Of a stretch of DNA of 64,000 nucleotides, positions 1-8,528 are shown one piece after another. Made by a program: the position numbers and the translations under genes. Each line of letters opens with the position of its first letter. The first letter of the stretch is position 1. Source of the DNA: Peristeroidobacter soli (GTDB taxonomy: Bacteria > Pseudomonadota > Gammaproteobacteria > Steroidobacterales > Steroidobacteraceae); contig NZ_ML142848.1 of NCBI RefSeq assembly GCF_004138485.1, forward strand, positions 1,648,640 to 1,712,639, given 5' to 3'. A model generated the notes under the pieces. The model was not told the DNA's origin. It made no database searches and was given only the letters and a program-made list of their open reading frames with translations.

Positions 1-973
1 GATAGCTGGTGGCGCTGGTGAACGTCACGGCCTGGAAATCGTAGCCGACCTTCAATCCATACACATCGTAGTCGACCGCCTGGGGTTCGTTCACTCTCGA
101 CACATAGGTGCGTCGATCGGTCGACGCGTCGCGGTTATCGAAGTCACTGCGAGAGCTCCACGCGGACAGACCGACCGAGAGCGCGTCCGTCGGCTGTGCA
201 TTGACCTTCAGCCGCATGTTGCGAATTTCGCTGCCGTTCGCGTCCTTGCGGAACGGACGATCGATCCAGCCGCTCCAGTCCTCATACCCCACCACGGCCC
301 GCGCCGCGAGCTTGTCCTCGATGATCGGCACGTTCACCGCCATGTCGCCGCGGAAGTTGTCGCCGCCATCTGTCGTGCTCGAGCCGGTGACGCGCGCCTT
401 CATCCCGAAATTCTTGAGATCCGCATCCTTCGTGAGCACGCGCACCACGCCGTTCGCGCTGCTCGCGCCATACAGCGTGCCCTGCGGGCCGCGCAGCACC
501 TCCACACGATCCAGGTCATAAGCATTCGAATCGGGCACCGGCGAATTTCTGATCATCGCGAACGGCGCCGAATCCAGATAGTAACCGACCGGGCTGGATC
601 CCTGGTTGACACCGGGACCGCTCACGCCGCGGATCGTCAATTGGGTAGTGCCGGTGCCCGTATCGATCGTGGCCACGCCCGGGCTGCGGGTCAACGCTTC
701 TCTCATGCCCTGCACCGAACGGTCCAGCGTGTCGCCCTCGAGCACCGAGATCGACATCGGCACATCTTGCAAGCGCTCCACCCGCTTCTGCGCCGTGACA
801 AAAATCTCATCGATGACTTTGCCATCCTCGGTAGCCGCGCCCCGGTCGGCACCGAGCAGCGCTGGCGAGACGGACGTCAAAGCAACCACGGAACAGACGG
901 TGGCCGCGCTCCTTGCGCCACGTATCCGAGGAATCCTTCCTGACCGTTGATTCATATGAACAGTCGAAGCCAT
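1..973 (-). CDS. TonB-dependent receptor, N-terminal part (runs off window)
   Basis: Outer-membrane, TonB/ExbB/ExbD-energised import receptor; substrate unknown. Only the N-terminus is inside the window, and the frame stays open to base 1. The start ATG at 973-971 is preceded on the minus strand by GGGGAG with 5-nt spacing; an in-frame ATG at 955 is the alternative. Translation gives a signal-like segment, then EIFVTAQKRVERLQDVPMS, the usual start of the plug domain in this receptor class. The plug continues with LTIRGVSGPG and VEVLRGPQGTLYGASS, which are hallmark plug motifs, and then the first barrel strands. It diverges from the MATE gene downstream of the start. The family call is firm; nothing in view defines the ligand. 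Confidence 0.93.
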   Translation of the reverse strand, partial: MASTVHMNQRSGRIPRIRGARSAATVCSVVALTSVSPALLGADRGAATEDGKVIDEIFVTAQKRVERLQDVPMSISVLEGDTLDRSVQGMREALTRSPGVATIDTGTGTTQLTIRGVSGPGVNQGSSPVGYYLDSAPFAMIRNSPVPDSNAYDLDRVEVLRGPQGTLYGASSANGVVRVLTKDADLKNFGMKARVTGSSTTDGGDNFRGDMAVNVPIIEDKLAARAVVGYEDWSGWIDRPFRKDANGSEIRNMRLKVNAQPTDALSVGLSAWSSRSDFDNRDASTDRRTYVSRVNEPQAVDYDVYGLKVGYDFQAVTFTSATSY

Positions 974-1269
974 CGGAGCTCCCCATCTAGTTGTGTCGTT
1001 TGCCACCTGCTCAATATGACCGTGCTGTGACGACACCTACGCCCCCCCGGCAACAGCAAACAAATTCATTTCAGTTCGAATGGGATGACATCTCCCCGTG
1101 TGCCGATCTAGATCAAAATGGGTTCATTTTCGGCCACCGCGAGCCGGCGCATAATCCCATTCTCCAAGTCGGACACCGCGCCAATCGCGAGTGCTTTGCC
1201 GGCGCCGGCGCATGGGCGGCGCAACCGCTTTTGATTTGGGCAATAGTGGGCGCTTCGTACGCCCGATCG

Positions 1270-2658
1270 ATGCCGCCAGTGAAAGACCTGACCCGAGGCT
1301 CCATCGCCATCCACATCCTCAGCATGGCGGCGCCCGTCGCCATCAGCATGGTGGCGGGCGTTGCGTACCACCTGATCGATTTGTACTTCGTGACGCGCCT
1401 CGGCACCGAAGCGACCGCCGGCATCAATGCGGCAGGGACCGCAACGTTCATTCTCTCGGCGCTGACCCAGGTGCTGGGCACTGGCACGACCGTGCTGGTG
1501 GCTCACAGTCTGGGCCGCAAGGACGTGGCCAACACCAATCTCCTTTTCAACCAATCCATGGTCATGGCCGTGGTGTGCGGCGTCATCGCGGTGATCAGCG
1601 TGTGCCTGCTGATGCCACCGTACATGCGCGTGGTCTCTCGCGAAGCGGGCACCATCGCAGCGGGCACCAGCTATATCTACTGGGTCGCACCCGCCTATGC
1701 CCTGTTGTTTCCGATGATTGCCATGAGCTCCACGCTGCGGGGCGCGGGTGTGATCAGACCCGCGGTATTCTTCGTGTCTCTGACCGTAGTGCTGAATGCC
1801 GCGCTGGCTCCGGTGTTCATCGCCGGCTGGGGCACCGGCATTGCTTTGGGCGTGAAGGGCGCGGGCCTGGCCACCAGCGTCGCGATCTTTGTCGGCGTGC
1901 TCTGCATGGGGCTGCATTTTTCTCGCACGCAGCGACAGTTCCGCCTGGAGCGTGCGCTGATCTATCCACAACTGAAGCAATGGCGACGCATCCTCGCCAT
2001 CGGCTGGCCCGCCGGCGCCGAGTTCGTGCTCATGTTTTTAATGACGGGCGTGGTGTACTTCGCGATCCGGGACCAGGGCTCGACCGCGCAGGCGGCGTTC
2101 GCCATCGGTTCGAGGATCATGCAAACCCTGCTCTTGGCTGGAATGTCGGTCGCCTCCGCGGCGGGCCCCATCGCCGGCCAGAGTTACGGCGCCAACGATG
2201 CCGGCCGCGTCAACGAGGTGTTTCGAATCGCGGCGTTGCTGAGCAGCGCGGTGATGCTGACGACGACGGTGCTGGTACTGTTTCGAACCCCCGAGCTGGT
2301 CGGCCTGTTCGGTGCCGATGCCCGGACCGCGGGCGGCGCGACGCTGTTCCTGCACGTGATGTCCTGGACCTTTGTCGCGCAAGGCCTCGTCTACACCTGC
2401 GCGTTCATGTTTCAAGGCATCGGCAACACAGTGCCTTCGCTGCTCAGCGCGATCACCCGCTTCATCGTGTTCGCGGGGCCGGCGCTCTGGCTGGCGCGAC
2501 AGCCTGGATTCCAGATCGAGCAACTGTGGTATCTGCTGGCGGGCTCGGTGCTGCTGCAGGCAGTCCTGAGTTTGTTGCTGCTGCGCATGGAGTTGCGACG
2601 AAGATTGCAGCCCCTCGCCCGACCCGCGGTGGCTGCGATCAGCTCGATGGCTCGATAG
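1270..2658 (+). CDS. MATE family multidrug/metabolite exporter
   Basis: Inner-membrane cation-coupled efflux transporter of the MATE (NorM/DinF-like) family. The 462-residue product matches the usual family length and shows about 12 hydrophobic helices in two homologous halves; the N-terminal half begins with a motif like DLTRGSIAIHILSMAAPVAI. Typical MATE features include the FVTRLGTEATAGIN stretch and a GQSYGAND-like loop at the start of the second half. The frame stays open back to 991, but the extra residues are not MATE-like, so I chose ATG 1270; GTG 1246 is possible. Substrate cannot be told. It is divergent from the receptor at 973. Confidence 0.9.
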   Translation: MPPVKDLTRGSIAIHILSMAAPVAISMVAGVAYHLIDLYFVTRLGTEATAGINAAGTATFILSALTQVLGTGTTVLVAHSLGRKDVANTNLLFNQSMVMAVVCGVIAVISVCLLMPPYMRVVSREAGTIAAGTSYIYWVAPAYALLFPMIAMSSTLRGAGVIRPAVFFVSLTVVLNAALAPVFIAGWGTGIALGVKGAGLATSVAIFVGVLCMGLHFSRTQRQFRLERALIYPQLKQWRRILAIGWPAGAEFVLMFLMTGVVYFAIRDQGSTAQAAFAIGSRIMQTLLLAGMSVASAAGPIAGQSYGANDAGRVNEVFRIAALLSSAVMLTTTVLVLFRTPELVGLFGADARTAGGATLFLHVMSWTFVAQGLVYTCAFMFQGIGNTVPSLLSAITRFIVFAGPALWLARQPGFQIEQLWYLLAGSVLLQAVLSLLLLRMELRRRLQPLARPAVAAISSMAR

Positions 2659-2688
2659 TCTTGCGTCGTCCGTGATACGCCCAACGGG

Positions 2689-2965
2689 CTACCCGTATAA
2701 CTGCTCGCCGTCGGGCGCGAGCACCTGGCGTTCGCCCAGATCCAGCCCGGTCAGCTGCGGCTCGATCTTCGACAGGTCGCCCGCGATGGTCCAGACCATG
2801 CGCTCGACGTCCAGCAGGCGCACGGCGATTTCGTTCACGTCGTCCAGGGTCAGCGCCTGGAGACGGTCCGGGTGGGCCTCCCAGTACTCCGGCGTCCGGT
2901 TCTTCTGGACCAGGGATTCCATCACGGTCTGCAGGCCGCCGAGGCTGGCGATGGAGTTGTATCCG
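2689..2965 (-). pseudogene. C-terminal remnant of an M16 (insulinase-type) zinc peptidase
   Basis: The minus-strand frame reads IASLGGLQTVMESLVQKN, then EYWEAHPDRLQALTLDDVN and ends with a VWTIAGDLSKIE-type tail. This looks like the last 90 or so residues of an inactive M16 peptidase domain (the periplasmic zinc-protease pairs of proteobacteria). No upstream HxxEH catalytic half is present, and the frame upstream of about 2965 loses similarity to anything I recognise. It is therefore read as a gene fragment left by deletion. The remaining bases between 2659 and 3240 show no other gene I can support. Confidence 0.6.
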
Positions 2966-3240
2966 CGTCGAAATCGACGGCGGCCCCACTGTCGAGCCAA
3001 AGAGCGCTGCCGTTCGGCAACGACGCTTGCGTCACTGTCCCGATCGGGCTGGCAAAGTCGTGCTGGATGAACGACTGACGACCGCCCCTGCCGCAATCGG
3101 ACGCACCATCTAACTATCGCGTCACCGCCCGTTCTGTCGCAAATTCCGCGTTCCGTTTTGGATCGCGGCCGGTCGAGGAGCCGCGCACAGAAGGAAATGT
3201 CAGAGCATCGCAATAGCACTTCCGACAAGTGGAGAGAGCA

Positions 3241-4548
3241 ATGACACAGACCCATGACGTACAGCAGCTGAATCAAGCACTACAAGCCGCGATGCGCACA
3301 ACGCGCGGTGGCGGAGCGCAATTCGGCGGGGGGCAATTCGGTGGCGGTTTCAACAGAATGAGCGGTGACTCGTCCGGTTGGGAACAGCAGATTGGCGACC
3401 AGCTTCGCGACCGCATCCGCGACGCGATTCATCAGCAATTGGTAGACACAGTCCACGAGCAATTGGCGGACACCTTGAAACGACGCCTGCGCGAGACGCT
3501 GCGACGGCGCCTGGCGGACGAGATTCGCGCTGCGTTCATGGAGGGCCAGAGCGCTCCGGAGGGATTCGATGTAGAGCGCATCGAATCCAGACTGAGCGAG
3601 CGTCTCTCGGAGATGGTTCACGAACGCATCGTCGAAGCACTGCGTGAGCGTGCCGGCGAGATACTGCGTACGCGGCTGAAACAAGTCTGCCGGGAGGCTG
3701 TGATGAATAGCCCCATCGCTCAGCAGTTCGGTCGCGAAGAAGCCGAATCGATCGGCTGGCGACTCAGCGCCACGCTCGAATCGCCGTTGCGCGAGCGAAT
3801 CATCAGTGCGGCACGGGAGCGCCTGAAAGACGAGATTCGCGAGCGGGTCCAGAAATCGATTCGCGAACGGTTGCGTCAGGCATTGCAAACGGGCCTCACC
3901 CAGATGCAGTCAGGCAACGCCGACCCCGAACGGCTCATCTCGCTGGTGCGTGAGCACTTGAGCGAAGAAATCGAAGAGCGGGTGGGCGATGGCATTCGCG
4001 AACGGCTGCGGGAAGTTGTGCGTACCGGCGTAGGCGAAGCGCTGGAGGAGCGCCTGCAAGGCGCCGTGCGCTCGGCGGTCTCCGAACGTCTCATGATGAA
4101 GGCATCAGGAGGCGGATCGCAGCGGCTCGGATTTGGCGGACAGGCCGTGGGCGGTGGCATGGCAGGCGGCAGCGGCGGAGGACTGTCGGAGTCCATGCTG
4201 GATTCGCTGCGCGAGCGGATTGCAGACAACATTCGCGAGCGCGTCGGCCAGGACGTCCGCGAGCAGCTCAAGTCAGTCGTCGAGGATCGAATCGAGAGTG
4301 CGCAACGTGAGCGCCTGGGCGCAGCGGTTCGCGCGGCGGTGGCGGAACAGATCGTTCTCGGCGGATCCTTCAACATAGAACAGATCGCGCAAACGGTCCG
4401 AGACCGGATCGTGGACCCCGTGTGCGACCTCATCGTCTCGGGCATTCGCGAGCGTCTCGGTGAAGTAGTAGGTAACGGACTCGCCGAATCCGTCCGCAAC
4501 GCCGTGTCGGAAACCACACAGCGCAGCGACTCATCGGGCATTCACTAG
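3241..4548 (+). CDS. Octad-repeat, Arg/Glu-rich helical protein of unknown function
   Basis: 435 residues. ATG 3241 is chosen because GGAGAG lies 5 nt upstream; the frame also opens at GTG 3229. After a short Gly-rich head (about residues 25-40), the protein is almost entirely a strict eight-residue repeat, roughly [DE]-x-h-[RH]-[ED]-[RQ]-[LIV]-x, for example DAIHQQLV, DTVHEQLA, DTLKRRLR, ETLRRRLA. Octads are grouped into about six blocks of five or six, separated by linkers such as GFDVERIES, ADPERLIS and FNIEQIAQT, plus one long Gly-rich linker near residues 285-310. There is no signal peptide, no TM segment and essentially one repeated cysteine-poor composition. Hydrophobics every four residues predict long amphipathic helices. 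I recognise no family. It stands alone between a peptidase remnant and the merR-like gene. Confidence 0.85.
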   Translation: MTQTHDVQQLNQALQAAMRTTRGGGAQFGGGQFGGGFNRMSGDSSGWEQQIGDQLRDRIRDAIHQQLVDTVHEQLADTLKRRLRETLRRRLADEIRAAFMEGQSAPEGFDVERIESRLSERLSEMVHERIVEALRERAGEILRTRLKQVCREAVMNSPIAQQFGREEAESIGWRLSATLESPLRERIISAARERLKDEIRERVQKSIRERLRQALQTGLTQMQSGNADPERLISLVREHLSEEIEERVGDGIRERLREVVRTGVGEALEERLQGAVRSAVSERLMMKASGGGSQRLGFGGQAVGGGMAGGSGGGLSESMLDSLRERIADNIRERVGQDVREQLKSVVEDRIESAQRERLGAAVRAAVAEQIVLGGSFNIEQIAQTVRDRIVDPVCDLIVSGIRERLGEVVGNGLAESVRNAVSETTQRSDSSGIH

Positions 4549-4637
4549 CACCCGCGTCGAGCGAACCGAGGAATCGGAGAGCGCACAGCACGGACGCGGC
4601 GCTCTTGCGCTGGATTCAGACGCGCAAGGTCGGTCCG

Positions 4638-5069
4638 TTAGTCTCCTGGGTGTGGCCGTTCCGGCCGAGCGGCAAGTAACCCGGCAAGGATCGCGCACTC
4701 ACCCGCGCTCCTGGTGGAATCGCACCGACGCCGGAGCGATTCCAGATCCTGCTTCAGGCGCTGCATCTGCGCCACGCGGCGGGTGACGTCGGCGATGTGA
4801 TCGTCGATCAGCGAATTCACCTGCTCACAACTGCTCTGCGGGTCTTCCTTCAGCTTGAGCAGTGAGGATATTTCCTCCAGCGTCATGTCGAGGGAACGAC
4901 ACTGGCGGATGAACACCAGACGGTCCCGATGAGCTTCCGAATAGAGCCGGAAATTTCCCGCCGAGCGATTCGGCTTCGGCAACAATTGCTCGCGTTCGTA
5001 GTAGCGAATCGTCGCCACGGGCACGTCGACTTGACGCGCCAGTTCTCCGATCCGATATGACCTGGCCAT
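4638..5069 (-). CDS. MerR family metal-responsive regulator (CadR/PbrR-like)
   Basis: 143 residues. The N-terminal winged helix-turn-helix is classic MerR (YRIGELARQVDVPVATIRYYE), followed by the long dimerisation helix and a cysteine-bearing metal loop. Cys81, Cys116 and Cys125 are placed like the metal ligands of CadR/PbrR-type sensors of Cd, Pb or Zn. It is transcribed divergently from the CDF transporter at 5142, with a MerR-type operator between them, so it most likely activates that gene by untwisting the 19-bp spacer promoter. Exact metal specificity cannot be read from sequence alone. Confidence 0.92.
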   Translation of the reverse strand: MARSYRIGELARQVDVPVATIRYYEREQLLPKPNRSAGNFRLYSEAHRDRLVFIRQCRSLDMTLEEISSLLKLKEDPQSSCEQVNSLIDDHIADVTRRVAQMQRLKQDLESLRRRCDSTRSAGECAILAGLLAARPERPHPGD

Positions 5070-5081
5070 TGCAGTCTCCTC

Positions 5082-5112
5082 TTGACTCTGAAGTTACTAC
5101 AGAGTGCTCAAT
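5082..5112 (+). promoter_or_regulatory. MerR-type promoter/operator for the CDF transporter
   Basis: A -35 box TTGACT (5082-5087) and a -10 box CTCAAT (5107-5112) are separated by 19 bp, the overlong spacer typical of MerR-activated promoters. Between them lies a dyad with perfect arms ACTCTG (5085-5090) and CAGAGT (5100-5105) and inner matches AGT/ACT. It sits 30 nt before the transporter start and within 15 nt of the regulator start, so it probably controls both genes. Confidence 0.88.
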
Positions 5113-5141
5113 AGCCGCACCCTGCTATTGAAGGAACCGCG

Positions 5142-5804
5142 ATGAGTGATTGCCACCAGGGGGGCTGCTGTGCTCCGCCGACGGGAAATTCGGCGCGTTT
5201 TCGCCGTGCGCTGTGGCTTGCGCTGGTCGTCAACGGCGCCATGTTCGCCATCGAATTCTCCGCTGCCTGGCACGCCAGCTCGGTCTCCTTGCTGGCCGAC
5301 GCCGTCGACTTCCTGGGCGATTCGGCCAACTACGCCATAGCGCTGTTCGTGCTGGGACTGGCTCCTGTGTGGCGCTCCCGGAGCGCGCTGATCAAAGGCC
5401 TCTCGATGGGGGTTTATGGAATCTTTGTATTCGGCCAGGCCGCCTGGGCGGCTTTCGACAGCACCGTTCCCAATGCAATCACCATGGGCCGCGTCGGCTT
5501 CCTCGCGCTCGCCGCCAATGTCGGCGTGGCACTCCTTCTTTATAGCTTCCGCGACGGCGATGCCAACATGCGCTCGGTATGGTTATGTTCACGCAACGAC
5601 GCCATCGGCAACGTCGCCGTCCTGCTCGCCGCACTCGGCGTTTTCGGGACGGGGAGCGGCTGGCCGGATCTGGTCGTTGCAACCATCATGAGCGGGCTCG
5701 CGGTGTTCGCAGCGGTCAGCGTGGTGAAACAGTCGTTGACGGAGCTGCGCGGAAACGCTGGGCAGGTCAGCGCCAAGCCGGAGGCTGCCGGCCACATGCA
5801 CTAG
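5142..5804 (+). CDS. CDF-family heavy-metal cation efflux transporter
   Basis: 220-residue inner-membrane protein with about six TM helices, of the short cation diffusion facilitator type usually linked to CadR/PbrR regulators. It exports divalent metal (Zn, Cd or Pb likely) by proton exchange. TM2 carries DFLGD (Asp56, Asp60) and TM5 carries SRNDAIGN (Asp153, Asn157), corresponding to the CDF metal site. The N-terminus MSDCHQGGCC holds three Cys and one His, a likely metal-collecting tail, and the C-terminus ends GHMH. The long cytoplasmic C-terminal domain of CzcD is absent, as usual in this subgroup. Regulated from the operator at 5082-5112. Confidence 0.88.
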   Translation: MSDCHQGGCCAPPTGNSARFRRALWLALVVNGAMFAIEFSAAWHASSVSLLADAVDFLGDSANYAIALFVLGLAPVWRSRSALIKGLSMGVYGIFVFGQAAWAAFDSTVPNAITMGRVGFLALAANVGVALLLYSFRDGDANMRSVWLCSRNDAIGNVAVLLAALGVFGTGSGWPDLVVATIMSGLAVFAAVSVVKQSLTELRGNAGQVSAKPEAAGHMH

Positions 5805-5820
5805 TGCTACTCTGGAAAGG

Positions 5821-7986
5821 ATGAACGCAGAGAACGCAGGCAGAAATTACAGCCGGAGAGCGCGATCGTATGTTGCCGCGTCGGTCGCCGTGGTCATCGC
5901 AGCGATCGTTCTGTGGGCACTCTACTGGCCGGACAGCGATTGCGATCAGCCCAGCTGCGCGCGACAGCGCTATTCAGTCGCGCTGGAAGTCGACTCATTG
6001 GCGCACATCGAGCCCATCAGCTTCGACGTTGACGAAGCGGACGAACCCATTTCCCTGGCTGGGATTTTGCGTGACGGCGGCATCGAGCTGAACCTGGCGC
6101 TCGATGAGACCCACCTGCCCTACGACCCGGCCAGCGGTCCGCTCGACCGCGCCGATCTGTTCCAGTTCGTCAACGCCTGGAAGAACAAATCCGTGCCGGG
6201 AACGGATGCGACGCTGTACGCGCTGTTCGTCAATGCCTTGATGGCGGACGACGGCTCGGAGTTGTTCGGCATCATGTTCGACACATCGGGGCGCGAGGGC
6301 TTTGCCGTCGCGCCAAGAACGACCGAACGTTTCTTTCGCGCGCATGAGCCCACGCAGATCGCGACGCTGCAACTGAGAACGTTCGCTCACGAGCTGCTAC
6401 ATGCGTTCAACAGACATCACACCGATGCCGCGCAAACGCGAGAGGGCCGATTGACGCTGGAAGCGCCGACACGCTGCATCTCCGAAATGCAGCCGCGTGG
6501 CTGGCGCTTGCGCGAAGCACCGCTCATGACGATCAGCCCGAGCACGATCCGTTTCTTTCAAACAGCCGGTGCGCGCGACATTCTGCCCGGACCGGCGAAC
6601 TCGCCCTACACTTCTCGACGTGCGTCACCAACGGAATGTGACGATGTCCGTACGCAAGTGGTGAATCCAGACGAGCGCTCGCGCTTTGCATTGGCGCTGC
6701 GCAGGTTGCAACTACTGTTCGGCTTCAGTAGCGCGGAAGCCGCGGAAGCGGAGTCGCCGCCGCCCAGTGCGGACATTCGACTGCAGGCTCAGTCGGCTGC
6801 GTATCCCCTTGGATATCCGGTGGCGATCCGGCTCACCGTCAACAACACGGGCGAACAGGCCCTGCCGATCGTCGGCAGACTGAATCCCCGCTATGGCATG
6901 TTTGTAATCGAATATCGTCAATCGGGCGCGGCTGAATGGCAGACGGTGCAACCGCTCAACTGGTTCGAACCGACCAGCGACGACAATGCCCGGCTCGCCC
7001 CCGGCGCCATCACCGAAGCAACCATTCCCATCTATTTCGGCGACGAGGGCTGGAGCTTCGACGCAGCCGGCGACTATGAAGTTCGCGCGCGGCTGCAGGT
7101 CGGGCCACCTCATGAAGACATCGTCAGCGAGCCGATCACCATCGCGGTCACCAAACTGAGCACACCCGATGATCTCGCCGCTCTGCAGGTGCTGCTCGAC
7201 GCCGACGGCCGACTGGCCAAGGACGTGGGCCGCCTGCTGTACTTCGGCGGCCGCATTGGCGATAGAGATGACCTCGAGCCCCTGGAGCGCGCGACCCAAA
7301 CGCTAGGCCACACCTCCGTGGGCGGCGCCTTGCGTTTGACGCTGTTATCGCAGCGCCTGCGCCGGCCCATCGATCCAACCACCGGCATCCGGCCAGCGCC
7401 GAACTTCGAGGATGCCATGGATCTGATCGAAGACACCTGCACCGACAGCGGCGTGGCCGCAATGACGTCCGAGGTCCTGGAACAGCGCTCGGACATACCC
7501 GGCAATCTTCGGGCGCGTGCGGCAACGGATGCAATGGCATGGGATGGCATCACAGCCAGCGGGCGCACGATTGCGACGTATTCGGATCCTTTACTGCGAC
7601 GACGCGGCCCCTCACTGCATTTCTGTTTCAACGAAGCCGAGCTTCGTGCCCCGGCGCGCACGGCGATCACGAAACTCGCCCGACAACTGCGCCGAGAGCG
7701 CGCCTCACGCGTCGTGGTGGTGGGTCACAGCGATTCGGTAGGAACATGTCGTTACAACGACACGTTGGCGCTCAAGAGAGCCCGCTCGGTACAGCGGGCG
7801 CTGGCGGCATCCGGCATGGGCCGCATCCCCGTCGAAGTCGTCAGCATCGGGGAACGCCGGCCCATGAGCTTCTCGTCGGCGAACGAGGCGCAACAGTTGA
7901 ATCGCAGAGTCGAGATCCTGGTCGAAGGAAAAGCCGACGACACCGCGAGTGCTCACATCATTCCCAAATGCCCCACGAGCCGATAG
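5821..7986 (+). CDS. Membrane-anchored HExxH metalloprotease-like / OmpA-domain fusion
   Basis: 721 residues. One N-terminal TM or uncleaved signal anchor (about 17-36) leads into the periplasm. Residues 190-200 read HELLHAFNRHH: a HExxH zinc motif with a third His at the metzincin position (HExxHxxxxxH, but Asn where metzincins have Gly). Around residues 315-435 is an Ig-like beta region (IRLTVNNTGEQALPIVG). Residues about 598-715 form an OmpA/MotB-type peptidoglycan-binding domain (VVVVGHSDSVG, then NRRVEILVEG). I know of no named family with this order. It may be a peptidoglycan-tethered protease acting in the periplasm. It follows the CDF gene by 16 nt and precedes the GFA gene by 8 nt. 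Confidence 0.8.
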   Translation: MNAENAGRNYSRRARSYVAASVAVVIAAIVLWALYWPDSDCDQPSCARQRYSVALEVDSLAHIEPISFDVDEADEPISLAGILRDGGIELNLALDETHLPYDPASGPLDRADLFQFVNAWKNKSVPGTDATLYALFVNALMADDGSELFGIMFDTSGREGFAVAPRTTERFFRAHEPTQIATLQLRTFAHELLHAFNRHHTDAAQTREGRLTLEAPTRCISEMQPRGWRLREAPLMTISPSTIRFFQTAGARDILPGPANSPYTSRRASPTECDDVRTQVVNPDERSRFALALRRLQLLFGFSSAEAAEAESPPPSADIRLQAQSAAYPLGYPVAIRLTVNNTGEQALPIVGRLNPRYGMFVIEYRQSGAAEWQTVQPLNWFEPTSDDNARLAPGAITEATIPIYFGDEGWSFDAAGDYEVRARLQVGPPHEDIVSEPITIAVTKLSTPDDLAALQVLLDADGRLAKDVGRLLYFGGRIGDRDDLEPLERATQTLGHTSVGGALRLTLLSQRLRRPIDPTTGIRPAPNFEDAMDLIEDTCTDSGVAAMTSEVLEQRSDIPGNLRARAATDAMAWDGITASGRTIATYSDPLLRRRGPSLHFCFNEAELRAPARTAITKLARQLRRERASRVVVVGHSDSVGTCRYNDTLALKRARSVQRALAASGMGRIPVEVVSIGERRPMSFSSANEAQQLNRRVEILVEGKADDTASAHIIPKCPTSR

Positions 7987-7994
7987 GAGCCACC

Positions 7995-8387
7995 ATGGAC
8001 CGCTTCACCGGAGGTTGCCTGTGCGGCAACGTACGAATCGTGGCGTCGGGTCGTCCTTATCGAGTCGGCATCTGTCACTGCCTCGACTGTCGCAAACATC
8101 ACGGCGCGCTCTTCCTCGCTACCGCGATATTCCCTCAGGACGCAGTGACCATCGAGGGTGAAGCCCGCGACTACGCCGGACGGTTCTTTTGTCCTCGCTG
8201 CGGCTCGTCGGTTTTCTCACGCAGCGGCGACGAGATCGAAGTGCATCTGGGATCGCTGGATGCCCCGGATCAACTGCAACCCACCTACGAGCTCTGGACG
8301 GTTCGCCGCGAATCCTGGCTGCCGCCGTTTCCGCTCGCGAGACGATACGAACGCAATCGTGACGGTGCGAGTCGCTTCGAGGAATAA
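7995..8387 (+). CDS. GFA / CENP-V family zinc-binding protein
   Basis: 130 residues, start ATG 7995 behind AGGAG that overlaps the stop of the preceding gene, so the two are probably cotranscribed. The family is named after glutathione-dependent formaldehyde-activating enzyme, but most members have no proven reaction. Zinc-ligand cysteines are complete: GGCLCGNV, CHCLDCRKHHG and CPRCGS. The fold is the small beta-tent zinc domain, expected in the cytoplasm. No glutathione-pathway gene is nearby, so I would not assign formaldehyde metabolism. Confidence 0.87.
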   Translation: MDRFTGGCLCGNVRIVASGRPYRVGICHCLDCRKHHGALFLATAIFPQDAVTIEGEARDYAGRFFCPRCGSSVFSRSGDEIEVHLGSLDAPDQLQPTYELWTVRRESWLPPFPLARRYERNRDGASRFEE

Positions 8388-8409
8388 CCCGGCCACCGCA
8401 GTGGCCGGG
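8388..8409 (+). terminator. GC hairpin directly after the GFA gene
   Basis: Perfect 9-bp stem CCCGGCCAC / GTGGCCGGG with loop CGCA, beginning one base after the stop codon. There is no T-run behind it, so it may be a mRNA-end stabiliser or weak terminator rather than a full intrinsic terminator. Confidence 0.5.
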
Positions 8410-8528
8410 CCTATCGACGCTAGAACTTGCCCGCCGCTTCCCGCGGAAGACGAGCAACGCGGTCCAGCGCCGCAACGAGTCGAGTCGCGATACACTCCGC
8501 CCTCCAGCGGGAACGTATCGGGAATGTC

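Noticed and set aside
991-1269. N-terminal extension of the MATE frame
   Set aside because: The 93 extra codons are not like MATE proteins and precede the natural first helix.
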